DNA of 64,000 bases, from positions 29,435,166 through 29,499,165 of the forward strand of contig JAJEKV010000003.1 in the NCBI GenBank assembly GCA_021234155.1, in the 5' to 3' direction. Shown one piece after another: positions 58,633 to 64,000 of the stretch. Position numbers and translations under genes: made by a program. The notes under the pieces are model-generated. The model did not search any database. It worked only from the letters and a program-made list of their open reading frames with translations, and had not been told where the DNA came from. Every line of letters starts with the position of its first letter. Within the stretch, counting starts at the first letter, position 1. The stretch comes from Isoetes taiwanensis. Lineage: Eukaryota; Streptophyta; Lycopodiopsida; Isoetales; Isoetaceae.

Positions 58633-59262
58633 CTATACCCCAATCCTCTTGTAGTCGCCTTTCCACCAAATCCTAGCTGCTCCCTTAAGTTTGGTTGTTG
58701 CTACTCTGCCTTTGTCCTTGTCCTTTATGCTATAGGCATTGCCATACTCTCTCATTTCATCTAACCATGCCTCGGCTTCCATCCCAGACCTGCTATCCCC
58801 TGAGAATTGCTCTAACTTCCTGGCTTTCCATACATTGCTCAATGCCGAGTCAACCTTCTTCTGATAGTCAGCTTCTGCCCTGCCCCTGTCACGGTTGGGA
58901 CCCTCCCGGCGGTCATGTTGCTCATTCCCATGCTCCTCTGACTCGGAGTCGGAGTCGGAACTTGAGTTGGAGGAGTCCGTGCTGGGTGACCTCCTTCTCT
59001 GGCTTCTCTTCTTTGGTTTAGCTGCTCGGCCAGTTGGTGTTCCTTGCAATTGTACGTTCTGGTCTGGTCCCCCTGTTGCTGCTCCTGCCAGCAGTGCTCT
59101 TATCTCGTGGATGTCTGACCTTATCTGGGATATTTCCTGCTCCGGGGTTGGTGCTTCGAAGTCCTGGTACAGATTTTTTGGCTGGAACTGCCTTGGTGGA
59201 GTGTGCTCTTGCTCGTGTTGTCCTTGTCCTTCAACATTTCTAGGTACTCTAGCTGCATACAC
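58633..59262 (-). CDS. Truncated Ty3-type retrotransposon gag
   Basis: 209 residues: N-terminal low-complexity region, a serine/acidic stretch after KKRSQRRRSP (residues about 80-115), then the gag capsid start with FSGDSRSGMEAEAWLDEMRE, KLKGAARIWWKG and a stop soon after. This matches the first half of the plant Retrotrans_gag domain (EAxxWLxxxE ... L.G.A..WW). The rest of capsid, the zinc knuckle, protease, reverse transcriptase and integrase are absent, so the element is cut off near 58640. Confidence 0.8.
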   Translation of the reverse strand: MYAARVPRNVEGQGQHEQEHTPPRQFQPKNLYQDFEAPTPEQEISQIRSDIHEIRALLAGAATGGPDQNVQLQGTPTGRAAKPKKRSQRRRSPSTDSSNSSSDSDSESEEHGNEQHDRREGPNRDRGRAEADYQKKVDSALSNVWKARKLEQFSGDSRSGMEAEAWLDEMREYGNAYSIKDKDKGRVATTKLKGAARIWWKGDYKRIGV

Positions 59263-59380
59263 ATTAGATTGTACTCTGATGATTAGTTCTTTGTTTTGTC
59301 ATTGCATTGGTTTGTTTGATGATATAATTAAGATCGTCATTTATATTCATGGGTATAATACTATTTATACATTCGAGATA

Positions 59381-60199
59381 TTAGTCATGGAAATTGAAAA
59401 CATTTTTAATTCTATTATTGGAATCCATGTAATCCGGGTTGTCCTCCAAAAATTTATTCACTTGGACCGTGCCGATTGTTCGCCCTAAGTTCTTCAGGAT
59501 ATTTGTGGCCGTGCCTCCTTGAAGTGCGGTCACCAAGTCTTCAATCCTCCTCTCTGATGTATAGGCCGCAGTGACTGCCAATCTGCCCTGTCGTCTCTAG
59601 GGGACCGCGAAGTCGAAGATGCTCAATGTTATTGTTCTCTTGACAAGGATGACATGATCGATGTTTGGGGCCATACGAGCATGACTTCCGAATCCCGAGA
59701 GAGCAATGAGCATAAAAACTCCTTCTTCACCCCGTGGGCTAAATTGGCGGTGTATGACCGCTATCCTTCCATCAATGAGCAAGGGAAGGTAGAACCTGAG
59801 GGCTTTGTCATGCCCTGCCTCTTCGCCGGATCTGAATGCTGCTCTGTGTCTTCCGGAGTACTCATCAACCGGTACTTCCACCATCTCTCTGTAATCACGG
59901 TACATGGAAGGTGCTAGGTTGATGCTGCCTTCGACTAGTGCTGGGGCCGATGCCGAGGTGCTGGGTAGGAGCGCGGTCGTTGATTTCCCTATGATTCCCA
60001 TGCGCTCCTGAATTGCTAAGAACTCCTCTTCCGAGGGCAACTCTTGCTCCGCCATCATCTGCCTGATGCCGGTGTAGGCTTCAATGTCCGTTGATGTCTG
60101 GCCGGTGTATGTCCGGGCTTCCCTTATGCTAATGGGAAAGTCCTGTGTTTCCCGGTCGATGAAGTCATCGAGGTCCGGTTGTTGCCGTAGGAGGTGCAA
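59381..60199 (-). pseudogene. ORF of unknown function upstream of gag
   Basis: Reverse frame 59597-60199 (200 residues; starts MHLLRQQPDLDDF, ends SIFDFAVP) and a second frame 59381-59581 (starts at AVTAAYTSERRIEDLV, ends KNVFNFHD). They look like one reading frame interrupted by a single stop near 59597, so the ancestral product would be about 270 residues. It precedes gag by about 120 bp on the same strand. Composition is soluble, mixed alpha/beta. I do not recognise a domain. Some Tat/Ogre-type plant elements carry an extra ORF before gag, and plant pararetroviruses have a movement protein before the coat protein; either could explain it, neither is shown. Confidence 0.5.
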
Positions 60200-60586
60200 A
60201 AGTTGTCTATTCTATAGCCCCTATCTCTGCACTCTGGGAGGTTCTTGATGTCATGACTCGAAATTGATTTTTAAATAACTTTAGGGATAATCTAAAGTCA
60301 GGAGGCCACATGGGAACGTCGCCTTAGCTCTATTTAGATCTCAGCCTTCAAATCATTGCCTCCACAACTTCTCCACAGGGTAACCAGGAATTCTGAAGAC
60401 AGTGTTTTGGGTACTAGGTAGGCCTACCAGAGGCGGAATTTCAGATTGGAAAGCTCCTCTTGGTTTAGTTGGAGAATGGATTCTGGCCCATTCAATTGCG
60501 AAGTGAAGTTAGTAAGTTCGGCTCAGATTTGACGATTCTGCTGATATTGAAATATTAGAAGTTTATATGGATCGGCTTTGCTGCAG
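60200..60586. other. Junction between retroelement and host gene
   Basis: No primer binding site or LTR found here. The right part should be the 5' flank or an intron of the gene that follows. Confidence 0.4.
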
Positions 60587-61486
60587 AGAGAATCTCCTAA
60601 ACCAAGAAGGGATGTTGTGCGGATTGGATGTGGTGCTGGATTTGCAGGCGACAGGCCCGCTGCTGCTTTGAAGCTTCTTCAGAAGGTCCCGAATATGAAT
60701 TATCTTGTACTCGAATGTCTTGCAGAACGAACGTTTGCAACCCGCATGGAGGCAATGCATTCCGGTGGAAAGGGATATGATCCGCGGAGTACGTAGCACT
60801 CTAGCATAAAAAACTGATGAAATAAAAATTAAACTACCTTCTGCGATACAGTATGGGTCACAATTATATGCAGCATTTTTGCTCCTCATAAGTTGTCTGC
60901 AGTTAAGTGTAATGGCTATGATGAAGTGGCGAAGCATTTTGGAACATATTGAGTATTTCAATGATAATATGATAAACGACTAGCAAATCTGCAAGGTACT
61001 GGACTGATAAAGGCACATTCAGTTAGCAGCTAAATCTGAACATGATCGGCATTGTGCTACCACATACCAAATATGAACTTTCTTTGCTCAATATTGTGTC
61101 ATCTCACTGATCTACATGCTAAATATGAAAAATTAGTTTCCCTTTCCAGGTTTTGTTTTTTTTCAAGGGTGTTGCTATTTCCAGTTTTCCTACTTTCCTG
61201 ACTCAATGATCTTCTATCTGCAGTTCTAGAGTGGATGTCATTGCTCTTGCCCATTTCTATCAAGAAGGGAGTCTGTATTGTCACTAACATGGGCGCAAGT
61301 AGGTATCTAGCCGAACCCCTTCCACACTTCGCAAACATGATTGTGGTGAAACCAATGATAACATTATTGAGGTTAATTTTAGTGGATCCTTTGGGAGCAA
61401 AGGAAGAGATATTGAAGCTGGCTGCAGATCTTGGAGTTGCTGTCTCTGTAGGTGTGGTATATGAGATCTTTTGCCCAGGGAATGTT
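60587..61486 (+). CDS. AtuA/DUF1446 family protein, internal exons
   Basis: Three exons: 60587-60788, 61224-61298, 61383-61486, with GT donors (GTACGT, GTAGGT, GTAAGT) and AG acceptors, all in phase. First: RRDVVRIGCGAGFAGDRPAA, ALKLLQ, NYLVLECLAERT, ending GGKGYDPR. Second: EWMSLLLPISIKKGVCIVTN. Third: MDPLGAKEEILKLA, LGVAVSVGVVYE. These are the N-terminal landmarks of the acyclic-terpene-utilisation AtuA (DUF1446) family found in plants and bacteria (VGCGAGFxGDRPxAAL, LVLECLAERTLA, TNMGAxDPLGAQ). The activity of the plant members is not established. The start exon lies upstream of 60587 and later exons must lie beyond 64000 or in the unread part. Frames are clean and no damage is seen. Confidence 0.85.
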
Positions 61487-64000
61487 GTAAGTTCTTACTT
61501 CATAGTAGATCAAGAGCCTTAGAGGCAGCTTTAATGTTATTGATTTCTTGCATAAATCAAATTAAACCTGATAGATAATAGATTTATTTGAAATTCTTAT
61601 TTTTTCCTTGTGAAAATAAGGGTTTATTTCATTGGCATTTAATGATTTCTCTCGTTTGGTAGAAGAATCCCATAATTAGATTACAAGGCTCTGAAGTCAA
61701 GAATGCCTCAAAGGCAGCCATATGTATTTGACAATGCGACCATGGGACTAAAATGTGATCTATAACAGCTAGAACCAAGTCAAACGCCACCTATAAACAT
61801 GTAATGGGAAAACTAAAATTGAACTACGATACAAAAAGATGAAGATAAACCAGAATCTTCTGTAGCTGTTGGGCAAAGTTTGAAATCGTATTTGAGTATA
61901 TATTTGTTCTTTTTAAAGGACTCCTATAGGCTATTTGAGGCACTTAAACTAGAGCCATGTTGCCCCTGAGGTCATTTTTCCATCATTGAAGAATGATGCT
62001 ACTTCTCCCGCTATATAACCTCCTGTCCTTGCTTAAAGCCCATATCCTACATTCTGATTCTGAGGGAATGGAAAACTACGTGTGTAAATGACTTATCGCA
62101 GCTATCTGCTGGTAACTTTCTATATCCTGCACTTTTCATAGTATGATGTCAACAATATGTTTAGCTTGTCAAGACAAAGGTCAAATGCAGGAGAGGATGA
62201 CCTGAGAGCCGGTTGGAAGAGGGGTCAGTTATAGGAAGCGATGCATGACCTGATTTTATGTAATTAATGAAAGGATTCATACACGGTTCGCATTGAGACC
62301 TTTAAGATACTGAGGGCTTCTTTAACACTGGATTAGTGACAATGTCCCTCTTCCTCTGGTATGTCTTTTGTACGGGTGAAATGATCTGAGTGTATATAGA
62401 ACCACCATTGGAGATTTTGCCCTTAATTCTTCATAAAAAGGAAAACATAGTTCAAAGACAATTGGATTTTGGTGTAAATAAAGGTGGTGGCTTGCAGAAA
62501 CTGTGTAGGTGGTCTTTATAATTAGGGATTGAGATAAAACCTAAGGAATGCTTGTTTTAAACAAGGCAAGAGAGGCTAGGACTAACATTCCATCATGATG
62601 TTCTGGTTGATACAATTATGTGGTGAAGTGGACTAAGGCCTGGGGTATATCTAGGCCCCAATCCTTTTGGTTTGCTGGTTAGCATTTGAAGCTAAGGACA
62701 TAATAGTTTCCCTATATGAGACCACAAGTGTTGGAACATTGAAGCATAAAGAATTGTACATTTGTAGAATGGAATATGATGTCTATAGAAGTGGTTTTAA
62801 TAGCCCGGTGGTTTTATCTTCAGTTATGCTATTTATAGCACTCTATGTATTATGGTTTTGTGGATCTTTTTGCAGTAGAGTGAGAGGATAGGGGAGGTTA
62901 GCATTTCGCCCTCTAGGTGGGTTATGAGGTTAGTGTAACAATGGTCTTAAAAAACTGAAGTGCGAATGGTTGTCGGAATATCTAGGTATTTCCGCAGGAG
63001 AGGCTGGCCCCAGATGGGAAGAGGGGTCCTGTATTTTAGATTCCAATGTCTATGTACTAAATTTACAATGTTAGGCCTGTGCAGTAAATTTACACCCTTT
63101 TCCCTACCCTTCATCATCGTGCTTTTACTTAACAAGGGCAAATAGTGGAAATTATTTCTACCTTGGTGTGGAGTTTTCAGGCGTTCTGTTCACTTTGAAG
63201 GCTGTGGCTTGAACAAGTTCTGCTAAGAACAGAGGCAATTTTGTGACGTCAAAACCAAGGACTTTTTGTTTGAAACGCTCAAGTTTCAATACTCAAGTTT
63301 TAAGTAGGCAAATCAGCTACTTATAGCACTCAAGTTTGGAACTGATGTTGACCTTAGAGATGATGGATTTATGATCCAAATTGTGATGTTTTAGAATGAT
63401 CAGCAGTAGATTTTAGTACCTCATGACACAACTAGCTATTTGAGGTGCTTCCCAAGCAATCTTATAAATTCATAGCCTGTAGACTTTTGCTGATGTCCTG
63501 AAGACCAGCAAAGCCTCTCTTAATTAGCATATGTGTTCTCCAAAGCTTTGAAGATGTGTGGTCATTAGAATGGGTTTCTCAATGGGTCGCCTTCCTATGT
63601 TTCAATATAATGTGAGATAAACATGTTAATAATCAGAGGATTTCCTCAGGGCAATTTGTGTCGTTAAAAGTCCAGCTTTTGTAACCCAAGGCATCCTGTG
63701 AGAACCAAAACTACATCAGCTATGCAATTTAGGAGTGGTTGAATTTAAAGAACAATCCTTCTACTCCTGCCATGCGTACGATGAAATAAAGGGAAGGTTT
63801 CATTATCTTTTCAGCACTTTGCAGGAGATCATGGACTTTCTAAAATCCCTACCTACTCAAATTAGGAGGAAAATTATCATGCAGAAAGAATCAAGAAAGG
63901 CAAAACAGTGCTGGCTTCATTTTTACCACAACTTCCACGGTGGATGTTAATATTAGTAGGAAAAGGAAGTCTGATTTGTCTGAAGGCGGCTTTGCAGAAG
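61487..64000 (+). other. Probable long intron of the AtuA/DUF1446 gene
   Basis: Starts with a GTAAGT donor. No further AtuA exon recognised and no repeat shared with the rest of the window. Frames at 62667-62891 and 63735-63950 are short and unrecognised. Could contain unannotated transposon remnants. Confidence 0.45.

Noticed and set aside
58695-59488. Forward ORFs of 108 and 197 codons
   Set aside because: Antisense to the gag frame, whose capsid motifs are recognisable.

Overview
This window is land-plant nuclear DNA. The genes are split by short GT-AG introns (many about 70-100 bp). The recognisable pieces are plant-type: a replication protein A 70-kDa subunit, a pectate lyase, a plant GT4-like glycosyltransferase and an AtuA/DUF1446 protein. 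The rest is dense plant-style mobile DNA: a TRIM, Helitron 3' ends, a tRNA-derived SINE, a long-TIR element and a Ty3-type gag. I cannot name the species. There is no bacterial, organellar or CRISPR content.

The dominant feature is a direct duplication. Copy A (1 to about 25520, running in from the left edge) and copy B (about 31551 to 56785) carry the same sequence in the same order, offset by about 31.55-31.75 kb. In clean stretches they are identical (for example 4029-4241 against 35603-35815). Elsewhere they disagree in small clusters that fall mostly on CAG/CTG and CG sites and look like base-calling errors at methylated cytosines, not mutations. Many reading frames broken in one copy are intact in the other, so gene calls rest on whichever copy is cleaner.

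Order within each copy: GAATCT-rich array; RPA70 exon block present twice in tandem, the second with the C-terminal exons; a 2.2-kb inverted-repeat element holding a cluster of palindromes; a short conserved reverse ORF; a TTF/BED-like zinc-finger remnant (reverse); an unrecognised multi-exon gene fragment followed by an internal duplication; a long unrecognised stretch with Helitron 3' ends; a glycosyltransferase exon interrupted by a TRIM; the C-terminal three exons of a pectate lyase; and one or two SINE-containing units.

Between the copies (about 25530-31550) lie a relic LTR element, unassigned DNA and two modular units, each a head of about 540 bp followed by a GAATCT array and a short tail.

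Right of copy B (56786-64000) is single-copy sequence: a hairpin-rich stretch, a truncated reverse-strand retroelement (unknown ORF plus gag) and three internal exons of a forward AtuA/DUF1446 gene that probably continues past the window.

Most of the window is repeats and gene fragments. The DUF1446 gene looks like a normal host gene. The RPA70 and pectate lyase pieces could be functional only if they have upstream exons that I cannot find here.
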